From Actinomycetes bacterium (GTDB lineage: Bacteria; Actinomycetota; Thermoleophilia; Solirubrobacterales; Solirubrobacteraceae), in contig JAJZWB010000024.1 of the NCBI GenBank assembly GCA_021846845.1, positions 1 through 36,525 of the forward strand: 36,525 nucleotides of DNA. The letters run 5' to 3'. Positions within the stretch are counted from its first letter, which is position 1. Each line of letters starts with the position of its first letter. The position numbers and the translations under genes are program-made. Positions 23,564 to 32,520 of this stretch are shown in pieces. Under the pieces are notes generated by a model. That model saw nothing but the letters and a program-made list of their open reading frames with translations. It was not told where the DNA came from and ran no database searches.

Positions 23564-23635
23564 TGCCCCCGGCAGGAATCGAACCTGCATCCCGCGCTTA
23601 GGAGGCGCGTGCTCTGTCCATTGAGCTACGAGGGC
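23564..23635 (-). tRNA. tRNA-Arg (anticodon CCU)
   Basis: The minus strand folds as a 72-nt cloverleaf: acceptor stem GCCCTCG with CGGGGGC (one T-G pair), D arm GCTC/GAGC, anticodon stem CGCGC/GCGCG around CTCCTAA (anticodon CCT, reading AGG), a 4-nt variable loop and T arm GCAGG-TTCGATT-CCTGC. The discriminator base is A and CCA is not encoded. A TACCCT sequence about 9 nt upstream may be its -10. No integrated element or att-like duplication was seen beside it. Confidence 0.95.
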
Positions 23636-23840
23636 CTCGGGCGGAGGGTATCCGCAGGCGCCGGCGGCCTGCGTCGTCGTCCCGCGGCGCCCGCCGCCGC
23701 GCTGCAGCGTTCGTGCCGGGGCGATAGATTCGGCCTGCCGGACGAGGAGGCGGGCGTTTGACAACGAAGGCTACGCCTGTGAGCCTTCCTTGTAATCAGT
23801 GCGTGCTGAGGTGCATGCGTTCCTACGGAGGTACATTGTC
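23636..23840 (+). promoter_or_regulatory. Promoter/leader of the peptide ABC operon with inverted repeat
   Basis: TTGACA at 23758-23763 is a perfect -35 hexamer. Three bases later a perfect 7-bp inverted repeat, GAAGGCT (23766-23772) and AGCCTTC (23782-23788), spans a 9-nt loop. A -10 at the correct distance is not obvious (GAGCCT at 17 nt). GGAGG at 23827-23831 is the ribosome-binding site of the lipoprotein gene. The inverted repeat could be an operator over the promoter or a leader hairpin. Confidence 0.5.
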
Positions 23841-25859
23841 ATGAGTTCTGGGAGGCGCTCGAACGAGGGCGCCGCCGCTCTGGGGAGAGCGGCGAGATCC
23901 ACCAGGCGCCGGCTTGCGACGGCCGCATTGGTAGCGGGGGTGTCGCTCGTCGTGGCTGCATGCGGCTCCAGCAGCTCCAGCAGCTCGTCGAGCGCCGGCA
24001 GCGCATCGAGCTCCACGAGCGCGAGCGCGAACAACGCGAATCAGAGCGCGGCCTCGCTGGGCACGGTGCTGTACGGCCAGCTGCCGCCGGCAGGCACGCC
24101 GCAGACGGGCGGGACGATCACGCAGGGGCAGCTGACCGGCCAGACCCCGACCTACATCTTCCCGATCGCGCCGGGATCCAACTCCAGCTCTGGGACCTTC
24201 TCGTTCCTGACCGAGCTGTTCATGCCGCTCTACGGCGGGCCGCTCGGCGCGCGGCCGCAGGTCAACTACCCCATGTCGGCCGCCGCGGGCCCGCCGGTGC
24301 CCAGCAACGGCGACAAGACCTACACGGTCACGCTCAAGTCAGGGCTGAAGTGGTCAAACGGAACGCCGATCACCTCCAAGGACGTCCTCTTCTGGTACTA
24401 CCTGCTGAGGGCGGCGATCAAGGAGTCCCCCGCCAACTGGGGACAGTACGTCCCGGGTGAGTTCCCGATGGACGTGACGAGCGCGACGGCGCCGAACGCG
24501 ACCACGGTCGTCTTCAACCTCGACAAGGCCTACAACCCAGGCTTCTTCCTCAACAACCAGCTCCAGGACACCAACGGCGGCGCCTACCCGCTGCCGAGCA
24601 CGGTCTGGAACGTCGAGTCGGCCAACGGGCCGCACGTCACCGACTGGACCAATCCGGCGGTTGCCAAGAAGATCTACGACTACCTCAGCAAGCAGGGCGG
24701 AGCCGTGGCGTCGTTCGCCACCAGCCCGCTGTGGCAGGACGTGAGCGGGCCGTTCAAGCTCAAGAGCTTCAGCGCCACCAACAGCTCCTACGTGCTGGTC
24801 CCCAACCCCAGCTACGGAGGCTCCCCGAAGCCGGTGTTCTCCCAGCTGGATGTCAACACCTACACGGGCTTCACCTCGGAGCTCGACGCGCTCAAGAGCG
24901 GCAGCCTCGACATCATGGTCGGCCTCGATCCGTCGCAGCTGGCGGAGGCGCCCGCGCTCAAGCAGCAGGGCATCTACGTGTTCGGCGGTCCGGGATGGGG
25001 CTGGTTCGGTGGGATCATCAACTTCAAGGACACCACCAACCACTTCGACAAGGTGATCGCCCAGCCGTACGTGCGTCAGGCGATCGCGTACCTGACCGAC
25101 CAGCCCGGGATCATCAAGGGCGTCTACAAGGGCGCGGCCGTGACGGCCTACGGACCGGTGCCGTCTGCGCCGATCTCGCCGTACGCGCCCGCCGACGCGA
25201 CCACGCCGCCGTACCCCTACAACCCGTCGTCCGCCGTCTCGCTGCTGAAGTCGCACGGCTGGAAGGTCGTGCCGGGCGGCCAGACCACCTGCGCCAAGCC
25301 GGGCACGGGCTCGGGCGAGTGCGGCGCCGGGATCCCGGCCGGCACCCCGATCTCGTTCGTGTGGGCCAACCAGCCCCAGTCGGTGTCGACCACCGGCGCG
25401 CTCGAGTCCGAGGCGCTGGCGTCGGAGGCCAAGCAGGCCGCCGGCATCACGATCACGCTGCAGACCAAGACGTTCAACTTCCTGACGTCGAACTACAACA
25501 ACCAGAACCCCGCCGCGTCCAAGTACACCAACGACTGGGGTGTGAACAACTACGGCGGCCTGTTCATGGACTTCTACCCGACCCAGGACGGCGTGTTCAA
25601 CCCCGGTGGCGGCTTCAACATGGGTGACTACAACGACCCGACGGCGAACAGCCTGATCAGCCAGTCGGTGTTCGGCGGCGATCCCAACGCGGTCAAGAAC
25701 GAGGCCTCGTACCTGACCAAGTCGCTGCCGGTGTTCTTCATGCCGGATGCGGACTACCTGCTGGCGGTCTCCAACAAGGTCGGCGGCCCGGCCGACGGGT
25801 GGACGTCGATGACCCAGCAGCAGTGGTTCCCGCAGTACTGGTACGTGAACAAGGGCTAG
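23841..25859 (+). CDS. Peptide/opine-type ABC transporter substrate-binding lipoprotein (SBP_bac_5)
   Basis: The product has 672 residues. A long basic n-region (about 25 residues) and hydrophobic core lead to the lipobox VVAAC with lipidated C41, then a serine-rich linker (about 42-70). The mature part has the family 5 pattern: TYTVTLKSGLKWSNGTPITSKDV near 165-190, and later YVRQAIAYLTD and GGGFNMGDYNDPTAN. It captures peptides or related solutes outside the membrane for the permeases encoded downstream. The start is fixed by GGAGG 9 nt before ATG 23841. A 93-bp gap with a small CGGCT/AGCCG hairpin (25896-25913) separates it from the first permease gene. Confidence 0.93.
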   Translation: MSSGRRSNEGAAALGRAARSTRRRLATAALVAGVSLVVAACGSSSSSSSSSAGSASSSTSASANNANQSAASLGTVLYGQLPPAGTPQTGGTITQGQLTGQTPTYIFPIAPGSNSSSGTFSFLTELFMPLYGGPLGARPQVNYPMSAAAGPPVPSNGDKTYTVTLKSGLKWSNGTPITSKDVLFWYYLLRAAIKESPANWGQYVPGEFPMDVTSATAPNATTVVFNLDKAYNPGFFLNNQLQDTNGGAYPLPSTVWNVESANGPHVTDWTNPAVAKKIYDYLSKQGGAVASFATSPLWQDVSGPFKLKSFSATNSSYVLVPNPSYGGSPKPVFSQLDVNTYTGFTSELDALKSGSLDIMVGLDPSQLAEAPALKQQGIYVFGGPGWGWFGGIINFKDTTNHFDKVIAQPYVRQAIAYLTDQPGIIKGVYKGAAVTAYGPVPSAPISPYAPADATTPPYPYNPSSAVSLLKSHGWKVVPGGQTTCAKPGTGSGECGAGIPAGTPISFVWANQPQSVSTTGALESEALASEAKQAAGITITLQTKTFNFLTSNYNNQNPAASKYTNDWGVNNYGGLFMDFYPTQDGVFNPGGGFNMGDYNDPTANSLISQSVFGGDPNAVKNEASYLTKSLPVFFMPDADYLLAVSNKVGGPADGWTSMTQQQWFPQYWYVNKG

Positions 25860-25952
25860 GAATCGAAGGGCGGCAGGTGACCGGCGCCAGTTGCTCGGCT
25901 GAGGTGCGAGCCGCGTGCTCGCGATGAGCGCCAGGTCCCGGAGAGCCGGCGG

Positions 25953-26903
25953 ATGATCGGATTCGTCATCCGCCGGCTCGCCGTGGCGGTCCTCGTCACG
26001 CTCGGGATCGCGCTGGTCACCTTCCTGCTGCTGCACATCCTCTCCCCGAGCCCCGTGTACGCGGTCCTCGGGGCCAAGGCCGAGCCGGCGGCGGTCAAGG
26101 CGTGGAACCTCCAGCACGGCTACGACAGGCCGGTGCTCGCGCAGTTCCTCACCTACATCGGCAACATCATCCACGGCGACTTCGGCTACTCCTACAAGCT
26201 CAGCCAGAGCGTCACCGCGCTGTTCAGGGAGCACTCGGGTCGCAGCGCCTACCTGTCGGGTTCGGCGCTGGTGCTCTCGCTGCTGATCGCGCTGCCGCTC
26301 GGCATCGCGCAGGCGGTCAGGCGCAACTCGATCGGCGACTACACGGTCACGTCGCTGAACTTCATCCTCTACTCGATGCCGTCGTTCTTCTTGGGTCTGA
26401 TCCTGATCCAGTTCCTGGCGCTGGACTGGGGGGTCTTCCCGCCGGTGGTCTCCGACCAGATCACGACAGTCTGGGGAGCGTTCACCCACCCGCTCCAGCT
26501 GACGCTGCCGATCGTCACGCTCGCGGCGATCAACGTGGCGTCGTTCAGCCGCTACATGCGCTCGTCCGCGCTCGACAACCTCGCGCAGGACTACATCCGG
26601 CTGGCTCGCGCCAAGGGACTGTCCCAGCGGGCCGTGCTCACGCGTCACCTGCTGCGCAACGCCTGCCTGCCGATGATCACGCTCGTCGGCCTGTCGATCC
26701 CGTACCTGCTCGCGGGCAACCTGCTGATCGAGGTGCTGTTCAACTACTCCGGCATCGGGCTGCTCTTCTACACCGCGCTCGGCAACCTCGACTACAACGT
26801 CCTGCTGGCCTATGTGATCGCCGGCGGGATCCTGACCGTGCTCGGCAACCTGATCGCAGACGTCGCCGTCGCGGTCGCCGACCCGAGGATCCGCCTTGGC
26901 TGA
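25953..26903 (+). CDS. ABC transporter permease, DppB/OppB type
   Basis: The product has 316 residues. TM1 at the N-terminus (LAVAVLVTLGIALVTFLLLH) is followed by an external segment and five further hydrophobic spans. The EAA-type cytoplasmic loop that contacts the ATPase reads DYIRLARAKGLSQRAVLTRHLLRNA. It forms the membrane channel with the next gene's product. GGAG lies 11 nt before the ATG. Its end overlaps the next start by 8 bp. Confidence 0.94.
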   Translation: MIGFVIRRLAVAVLVTLGIALVTFLLLHILSPSPVYAVLGAKAEPAAVKAWNLQHGYDRPVLAQFLTYIGNIIHGDFGYSYKLSQSVTALFREHSGRSAYLSGSALVLSLLIALPLGIAQAVRRNSIGDYTVTSLNFILYSMPSFFLGLILIQFLALDWGVFPPVVSDQITTVWGAFTHPLQLTLPIVTLAAINVASFSRYMRSSALDNLAQDYIRLARAKGLSQRAVLTRHLLRNACLPMITLVGLSIPYLLAGNLLIEVLFNYSGIGLLFYTALGNLDYNVLLAYVIAGGILTVLGNLIADVAVAVADPRIRLG

Positions 26904-27834
26904 GTACGCCCCGCTCCCCGACGTGCAGACGCTTCACGGGACCCCGCCGATTGGTCCGACACCCGAGGGCGGCGAGGTGCAGGTCATCGCCTCGGGCTGG
27001 AAGCTCGCGCTGCGCGAGTTCCTGGACAACCGCCTCGCCGTTGTCGGAGCGCTGGTGCTGATCTTCTTCGTGCTCTTCTGCTTCGTCGGTCCGCTCGTCT
27101 ACCACACCAACCAGACGCTCACCAATCCGCTGATCACCGACCTGCCCCCGGGCGGCGGCCACCCGCTCGGCACCGACGAGAACGGCTTCGACGAGCTGGG
27201 CCGGATCATGGTGGGCGGCCAGACGGCGCTTGAGGTCGGCTTCCTGGCGTCGTTCATCGCGACCGTGGTGGGCACGCTGTACGGCTCGATCGCCGGCCTC
27301 GCCGGCGGGATCGTCGACAACGTGCTGATGCGCTTCGTCGACATCCTGCTCTCGATCCCGTTCCTGCTGATCGTGCTGGTGCTGGCCACCAAGTACAGCG
27401 CCACGGTGCTGGAGGAGGCTCTGATCCTCGGTTCGTTCTCCTGGCTGGTGCCGGCGCGCCTCGTGCGCGGCGAGGTCCTGACGCTGCGCGAGCGTGACTT
27501 CGTCTACGCCGCGCGGGTGATGGGCAGTCGGCGGTCGCGCCTGGTGGTGCGCCACCTGATCCCCAACGCGCTGTCGGTCGTGATCGTCAACGTCACCTTC
27601 CAGATCGCCGACGCCATCCTGGCGCTCGCGTACCTGGGCTTCCTGGGATTCGGCCTCCAGTACCCGTCCGTCTCATGGGGCGACATGCTCGGCAACGCCC
27701 AGAACTACGTCTCCGAGGGTTACTGGTGGCTCGTGTATCCGGTCGGCGGATGCCTGGTCGCGGTCGTGCTCGCCTGCAACCTGATCGGCGACGCGCTGCG
27801 CGACGCGTTCGACGTGCGCCTGCGCCGCCGCTGA
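26896..27834 (+). CDS. ABC transporter permease, DppC/OppC type
   Basis: The product has 312 residues. It has a 40-residue cytoplasmic N-terminus, TM1 (LAVVGALVLIFFVLFCFVGP), the OppC-like external segment with HPLGTDENGFDELGRIMVGG, then about five TMs. The coupling loop is DFVYAARVMGSRRSRLVVRHLIPNA. The start is TTG 26896, inside the end of the preceding permease gene; no ATG or GTG gives a better full-length protein. The fused ATPase gene begins 13 bp after its stop. Confidence 0.93.
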   Translation: MAEYAPLPDVQTLHGTPPIGPTPEGGEVQVIASGWKLALREFLDNRLAVVGALVLIFFVLFCFVGPLVYHTNQTLTNPLITDLPPGGGHPLGTDENGFDELGRIMVGGQTALEVGFLASFIATVVGTLYGSIAGLAGGIVDNVLMRFVDILLSIPFLLIVLVLATKYSATVLEEALILGSFSWLVPARLVRGEVLTLRERDFVYAARVMGSRRSRLVVRHLIPNALSVVIVNVTFQIADAILALAYLGFLGFGLQYPSVSWGDMLGNAQNYVSEGYWWLVYPVGGCLVAVVLACNLIGDALRDAFDVRLRRR

Positions 27835-27847
27835 CCCCGCAAGCCGG

Positions 27848-29947
27848 ATGCCCCCAGCGCTCGAAGTAACGGACCTGTCGACCCACATCAAGCTGTCGCG
27901 TGCGGTCGTGCAGGCGGTCGGCAACGTGGACCTGCGGATCGACGAGGGCGAGACGCTCGGGCTCGTCGGGGAGTCGGGCTGCGGCAAGTCGATGCTCGGG
28001 CTCTCCATCCTGGGGCTGCTGCCAAACGGCGGGCGGATCGTCGGCGGCTCGATCAAGGCGGGCGGACGTGAGCTCGTCGGACTGCCGGAGCGTGAGCTGC
28101 GAAGGATCCGGGGCAACGAGGTCGCGATGATCTTCCAGGACAGCCTCTCGTCGCTGAACCCGACCAAGACGATCGGCGAGCAGGTGTCCGAGCCGGTTCG
28201 CCTGCACCGGGGCGCGAGCCGCCGGGAGGCCCTCGAGCGCGCGCTTGAGGTGCTTGAGCTCGTCGGCCTCCCGCAGCCCCGGGAGCGGCTGCGCGACTAC
28301 CCGCACCAGCTCTCAGGCGGACTGCGCCAGCGCGTGATGATCGCGATCGCGCTCTCCTGCGAGCCGAAGGTGCTGATCGCCGACGAGCCGACGACCGCGC
28401 TCGACGTGACGATCCAGGCTCAGATCCTGTCGGTGCTCGACGGCCTGCGCGAGCGGCTCGGGATGGCGACCCTGCTCGTGACCCACGACATGGGGGTGGT
28501 CGCGGGCCGCACGAGCCGGATCAACGTCATGTACGCGGGCCGGCTGGTCGAGACGGCTCCAACCGAGCGGCTGTTCAGCGCGATGCGCCACCCGTACACG
28601 CAGGCGCTGCTCGCATCGATTCCGCGTCTGGAGTCCGACAACACCAGGGCGCTCGTCTCGATCCCGGGGATCCCGCCCGACCTGACCAAGCCCCCCTCGG
28701 GGTGCCGGTTCGCGAGCCGCTGCCCGCGGGCCACCAGGCAATGCGCCGAGCAGGAGCCCCCGCTCTCCGGCGACGACCCCTCGCACCGCTTCGCCTGCTG
28801 GCACCCGGTCGACGGGCCGGAGATCCGCACCCCGACGATCGCGGTGCGCGAGCGGTCCGCGGCCGCCCTCCGGGCCGCTTCCTCGACCAACGGCCACCAC
28901 CTGCTGGAGGTGGTCGACGCGGTGCGCGAGTACCCGGTCACGGCCGGCACGCTGATGCGTCGCAGGGTGAACTCGGTCAAGGCCGTGTCGGGGGTGTCGA
29001 TCCACCTCGATGTCGGCGAGACGCTGGGGCTCGTGGGCGAGTCCGGCTGCGGGAAGACGACGCTCGGGAAGATGATCGTCGGCGTCGAGAAGCCGGACGC
29101 GGGCCGCATCCTGCTCAACGGTGCCGAGGTCTTCAGGCTTCGCGGCCGGTCGCTGCGCCGCGTCAGGCGCGACCTCCAGATGATGTTCCAGGACCCGTAC
29201 GCGTCGCTTGACCCGCGGATGCGCGTGCAGGCGATCCTGCGCGAGCCGCTGGTGATCCAGGACGTCGGCTCGCGGCGCGACCAGGACCGCCGCGTCCGGG
29301 GCCTGCTTGACGAGGTCGGGCTGCCGGCCAACGCCCTCGAGCGCTATCCGCACGAGTTCTCAGGCGGCCAGCGCCAGCGGATCGCGCTCGCGCGGGCAGT
29401 GATCCTGGAGCCGAAGGTGATGGTCGCCGACGAGCCGGTCTCGGCGCTCGATGTCTCGATCCGCTCGCAGGTGCTGAACCTCATGAAGCGGCTTCAGGCC
29501 GAGCACGGAATGGCCTCGATCGTGATCTCGCACGACCTGGCGGTGGTCAAGTACCTATCCGATCGGATCGGGGTGATGTACCTGGGCAAGCTCGTCGAGA
29601 TCGGGACCGGAGATCAGATCTACCGGACGCCCGCACACCCCTACACCGAGGCGCTGATCAGGACGATCCCGCTGCCCGATCCGGTCGCCGAGCGCTCCAA
29701 GAGCGACGTCGGGATCAGGGGTGAGCTGCCGAGCCCCGTCAATCCGCCCTCCGGCTGCCGCTTTCGCACGCGATGCCCGCGCGCCCAGTCGCGCTGCTCC
29801 GAGGAGGAGCCGCTGCTGCGGCCGTTCGGTCACGGCCACATGGCCGCCTGCCACTTCCCGCTGCAGCCTCCGGCCGAGGGGAACGGCGCCGGAGGGGCAG
29901 TGGCCGCGGCGCCGGATGTCTCCGGCGCGGCAGAGGCGGCGACCTAG
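27848..29947 (+). CDS. Fused double ABC ATPase (DppD-DppF-like)
   Basis: The product has 699 residues and carries both ATPases of a peptide importer in one chain. NBD1: Walker [11 protein letters not shown] (41-50), signature LSGGLRQR (~155), Walker [13 protein letters not shown] (~176). NBD2: Walker [11 protein letters not shown] (~396), signature FSGGQRQR (~504), Walker [13 protein letters not shown] (~525). Each half ends with an oligopeptide-transporter C-terminal region bearing four Cys with identical spacing (C-x5-C-x6-C-x17-C), first at about 285 and again at about 638. This pattern matches the iron-sulfur or metal site reported for a DppD structure, as I recall. Fusions of this type are known (GsiA-like). 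It is the last gene of the operon. Confidence 0.94.
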   Translation: MPPALEVTDLSTHIKLSRAVVQAVGNVDLRIDEGETLGLVGESGCGKSMLGLSILGLLPNGGRIVGGSIKAGGRELVGLPERELRRIRGNEVAMIFQDSLSSLNPTKTIGEQVSEPVRLHRGASRREALERALEVLELVGLPQPRERLRDYPHQLSGGLRQRVMIAIALSCEPKVLIADEPTTALDVTIQAQILSVLDGLRERLGMATLLVTHDMGVVAGRTSRINVMYAGRLVETAPTERLFSAMRHPYTQALLASIPRLESDNTRALVSIPGIPPDLTKPPSGCRFASRCPRATRQCAEQEPPLSGDDPSHRFACWHPVDGPEIRTPTIAVRERSAAALRAASSTNGHHLLEVVDAVREYPVTAGTLMRRRVNSVKAVSGVSIHLDVGETLGLVGESGCGKTTLGKMIVGVEKPDAGRILLNGAEVFRLRGRSLRRVRRDLQMMFQDPYASLDPRMRVQAILREPLVIQDVGSRRDQDRRVRGLLDEVGLPANALERYPHEFSGGQRQRIALARAVILEPKVMVADEPVSALDVSIRSQVLNLMKRLQAEHGMASIVISHDLAVVKYLSDRIGVMYLGKLVEIGTGDQIYRTPAHPYTEALIRTIPLPDPVAERSKSDVGIRGELPSPVNPPSGCRFRTRCPRAQSRCSEEEPLLRPFGHGHMAACHFPLQPPAEGNGAGGAVAAAPDVSGAAEAAT

Positions 29948-29975
29948 CGCACCGGCTGCCCGCTCGGGCCCTAGG
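29943..29975. terminator. Weak candidate bidirectional terminator between convergent genes
   Basis: CCTAG (29943-29947) and CTAGG (29971-29975) include the stop codons of the two convergent genes. They enclose an inner GCCC-GCTC-GGGC. The stem is imperfect and lacks T-tracts. Confidence 0.3.
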
Positions 29976-30591
29976 ACTCCTCCTCGTCCTCCACGTATAG
30001 AGACTCGCGCGCCAGCTCGTGCGCCGCGCGGTCCCAGAGCCGGACCTCCAGGTAGTCGCCGCGGTAGTTGTCGGGAGCCAGCAACGTGAAGCGCTCAGAG
30101 ACCAGCGGGCACTGGTCGACCGCCAGGTCGGCCAGCTCGGCGGTCACGATCGCGCCGCCGGGAACCAGCGGGACGCCCCAGACGAGCGTCATGTCCGCAA
30201 CGTTGCCATCCTCGCCACGCCAGCTGCCGACGATGTCGTCGTTGAGGTCGAGCTTCCAGTCGGGGTTGGCCTCGGCGGTCTCGGCAGTGAACTCCGCGCG
30301 CGTGTCGAAATCCTCCGGCCCCCCCGGCCCGAGCGTGAAGGACACGAAGCCGAACAGCTCGAAGCCGGTCGTAGTGCGCGCGACCGCCGGCACATACGTG
30401 CGCCCGTTCCAGGTCCGGTCGGGAAACCATGCGATCTCGCCCGCCTCGCCGAGATCCTCGCCGTCGGAGTCGATCCGATGGCAGGCGTCGAGGAACTGCT
30501 GCTGGAGCGTCTCCGCCCAGCGGCCGTAGACGAGAGGCTCCTGCGGCGGCTCCGCAGCGAAGCTGATGACGAATCGATCGGTCGGAGGCAT
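29971..30591 (-). CDS. Conserved-looking hypothetical protein, no family recognised
   Basis: The product has 206 residues, is acidic and soluble, and has no signal peptide, TM or nucleotide-binding motif. It opens with TDRFVISFAAEPPQEPLVYGRW, has several Trp-containing segments (EIAWFPDRTWNGRTYVPAVAR; DIVGSWRGEDGNVADMTLVWG) and ends in an acidic tail (YVEDEEES). Alternating hydrophobic residues suggest a mostly beta fold, possibly a ligand-binding barrel, but that is a guess. Codon use and GC resemble its neighbours. The frame is real: third positions are GC-rich and no better frame exists on either strand. TAGGCT ends 13 nt before the ATG. It is convergent with the ABC operon and 44 bp from the sugar transferase stop. 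Confidence 0.75.
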   Translation of the reverse strand: MPPTDRFVISFAAEPPQEPLVYGRWAETLQQQFLDACHRIDSDGEDLGEAGEIAWFPDRTWNGRTYVPAVARTTTGFELFGFVSFTLGPGGPEDFDTRAEFTAETAEANPDWKLDLNDDIVGSWRGEDGNVADMTLVWGVPLVPGGAIVTAELADLAVDQCPLVSERFTLLAPDNYRGDYLEVRLWDRAAHELARESLYVEDEEES

Positions 30592-30635
30592 GTGCGCGCT
30601 GCGCAGCCTATCGGGACCGGCGGCGGGTGTGGGCC

Positions 30636-32312
30636 TCAGTACGCTCCCCGGCGGCTGAGCACAGCCGGGATCGTCTTCAGCAGGATCGAGAGGTCCAGCA
30701 GGATCGACCAGCGCTCGAGGTACAGGAAGTCAAGTCTCACGAGGTCGTCGAAGTCCAGCTCGGCGCGTCCCGAGACCTGCCACAGTCCGGTGATGCCGGG
30801 CAGCACCAGGTAGCGCTTCTTGTGCCACTCCTCGAGGCGCTCGAAGTCCCGCATGGGCAGTGGCCGTGGGCCGACCAGGGACATCTCGCCGCGCACGACG
30901 TTGAGCAGCTGCGGCAGCTCGTCGAGCGAGAACCTGCGCAGCAGCCGCCCCACCCTGGTCAGCCGCGGATCGTCGCGGATCTTGAACAGCGCTCCGGAGA
31001 GCTCGTTGAGCGGCTCTAGCTCGGCCTGGCTCGCCTCGGCGTGCTCGCGCATCGTGCGGAACTTGAAGCAGTGGAAGGGCCGACCGCCGATCCCCGGGCG
31101 GACCGAGCGGTAGATCACCGGGCCGCGTGAGCTGAGCCTGACCGCGACCGAGATCGCGGCCAGCAGCGGCGAGAGCAGGATCAGGCCGGCGGTCGCGAGC
31201 ACCAGGTCGAAGGACCGCTTGAGCAGGTACTGCACGCCCTCGAACACGGGCGGCCGCAGCGTGAACAGCGGCACCGACGAGCCGGCCGCGAAGACCGCCC
31301 GGTCGAACAGCACCTCGATCGTGGTCGGGGCGACGTGGACCGTGACCCCCCGCCGGTGACAGCGGTCGACGAGGTCGACCGCCTGGTCCTGTGGGAAGTC
31401 CGGGTCGGCGACGATCACCTCGTCGATCCGCTCGGCATCCAGGACGGCGTCGAGCTGGGTGACGTTCCCCAGCGACCTCAGGCCGTTGCGTGGCCGCGGA
31501 TCGTTTGAGACGTATCCGACGACGTCGACCTGCGTTCTCGCGCGGCCGCCGATCGCCCCCGCGACCGACTCGACGTGGCCGCCGGAGCCGACCAGCAGCA
31601 CCCGTCGTCGGTAGCCGGCCTGGTCCAGCATCCATCCGGTGATCCGGGTGTACAGCTCCCGCAGGCCGGTGAGGTACAGGGCGCCGAAGAACAGCACGCC
31701 GAAGAAGAACCCGTAGCTGTGGAAGTGCCCGCCCGTCGCCAGCGCGAACACCAGCCCCACGATCGTGGCCTGGAACAGCGCGCCGAAGATGCGCGGGAAC
31801 CCGGGGCGCCGCGGCCGGTCGCCGTACAGGTCCACGCGCGCGAACATCAGGACGACCACCAGGTAGGCGAACGCGAGCGACTGGCGGGTGTCGCTCCAGG
31901 CGACGCGGGCGACGAGATCGCCCTGCGTGGCGAGCTTGATCGCGAGCGTCGTCCAGAGCGCCGCCGCCACTCCCACGAAGTCCAGCGCCAGCAGCGACAC
32001 CACGCGCACGATCCGCCTCGCGGTCTCCTTGCGCAGCAGGAACATCAGCGGCGCCTTGGCGCGCACGTCGCGCGGGGTCGCCGGCTGGATCGCCGGGCCG
32101 GCCGGTGCGCCCGGGCCGCCGTCGCGGGCGTGGCCGGCCGGTGCGCCCGGGCCGCCGTCGCGGTCGTGGCCGTCGGGTAGGCGTGAGGTCCCGCGTGAGG
32201 TCGCCGGCCCGTCGGACGGGGTCGAGGCCGCGCTCGTCGACTCCGGCCCTGTGGGTGGGTCGTCGGCCGTTTCGTGGATCAGCTCTTCGTGCTCGATCGT
32301 CACATCTGGCAC
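30636..32312 (-). CDS. Polyprenyl-phosphate sugar-1-phosphate transferase (WbaP/CpsE type)
   Basis: The product has 558 residues and probably primes exopolysaccharide synthesis by moving a sugar-1-phosphate onto undecaprenyl phosphate. An unusual N-terminal ~90 residues, rich in Pro, Gly, Ala and Asp, include a 12-residue near-repeat. Four TMs follow (about 110-225), then a Rossmann-like region (RRVLLVGSGGHVESVAGA), a fifth hydrophobic segment (FDLVLATAGLILLSPLLAA) and the catalytic bacterial-sugar-transferase domain: FKFRTMREHAE, RRFSLDELPQLLNVVRGEMS, LVGPRPLP and LPGITGLWQVSGR. The start is GTG 32312 or GTG 32303; neither has a ribosome-binding site. The upstream gene encodes a nucleotide-sugar enzyme, which fits a polysaccharide role. 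Confidence 0.92.
   Translation of the reverse strand: MPDVTIEHEELIHETADDPPTGPESTSAASTPSDGPATSRGTSRLPDGHDRDGGPGAPAGHARDGGPGAPAGPAIQPATPRDVRAKAPLMFLLRKETARRIVRVVSLLALDFVGVAAALWTTLAIKLATQGDLVARVAWSDTRQSLAFAYLVVVLMFARVDLYGDRPRRPGFPRIFGALFQATIVGLVFALATGGHFHSYGFFFGVLFFGALYLTGLRELYTRITGWMLDQAGYRRRVLLVGSGGHVESVAGAIGGRARTQVDVVGYVSNDPRPRNGLRSLGNVTQLDAVLDAERIDEVIVADPDFPQDQAVDLVDRCHRRGVTVHVAPTTIEVLFDRAVFAAGSSVPLFTLRPPVFEGVQYLLKRSFDLVLATAGLILLSPLLAAISVAVRLSSRGPVIYRSVRPGIGGRPFHCFKFRTMREHAEASQAELEPLNELSGALFKIRDDPRLTRVGRLLRRFSLDELPQLLNVVRGEMSLVGPRPLPMRDFERLEEWHKKRYLVLPGITGLWQVSGRAELDFDDLVRLDFLYLERWSILLDLSILLKTIPAVLSRRGAY
32096..32167. repeat. 36-bp in-frame tandem repeat in the sugar transferase N-terminus
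   Basis: Two nearly identical 36-bp copies (32096-32131, 32132-32167) encode DGGPGAPAGHAR-type 12-residue repeats in the cytoplasmic N-terminal tail. Confidence 0.85.
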
Positions 32313-32370
32313 CCGGACTTGAAGCTGCTAACGCTATCCGCTGACCGAAGTTACGCGCTAGCGCCCCTCG

Positions 32371-32464
32371 GGACGCGGTTTGGCCACCGTGCGCCTGAGC
32401 GACCCGTGCGTCGCGACAGGGGCACCGAGGAGCCTCTGGGGACGTGGTTTGGCCACCGTTCGCC
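32371..32464. repeat. 25-bp direct repeat upstream of the sugar transferase gene
   Basis: Copies at 32371-32395 and 32440-32464 match at 23 of 25 positions; both contain GGTTTGGCCACCGT. They are 69 bp apart, lying about 60 and 130 bp upstream of the GTG start. This position would suit regulator binding sites. Confidence 0.8.
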
Positions 32465-32520
32465 GGGAGGGCAGGTCATGCCGCGCCGCGGCACGCGCGC
32501 CGCGCCCCAGCGTCCGGATC

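Noticed and set aside
23564-23635. tRNA-Arg as an integration site for a mobile element
   Set aside because: No integrase, no duplicated tRNA 3' end and no shift in composition on either side.
24354-26648. Minus-strand open frame of 764 codons over the peptide importer genes
   Set aside because: Shadow; the plus strand has a lipoprotein signal, a binding-protein domain and a permease.
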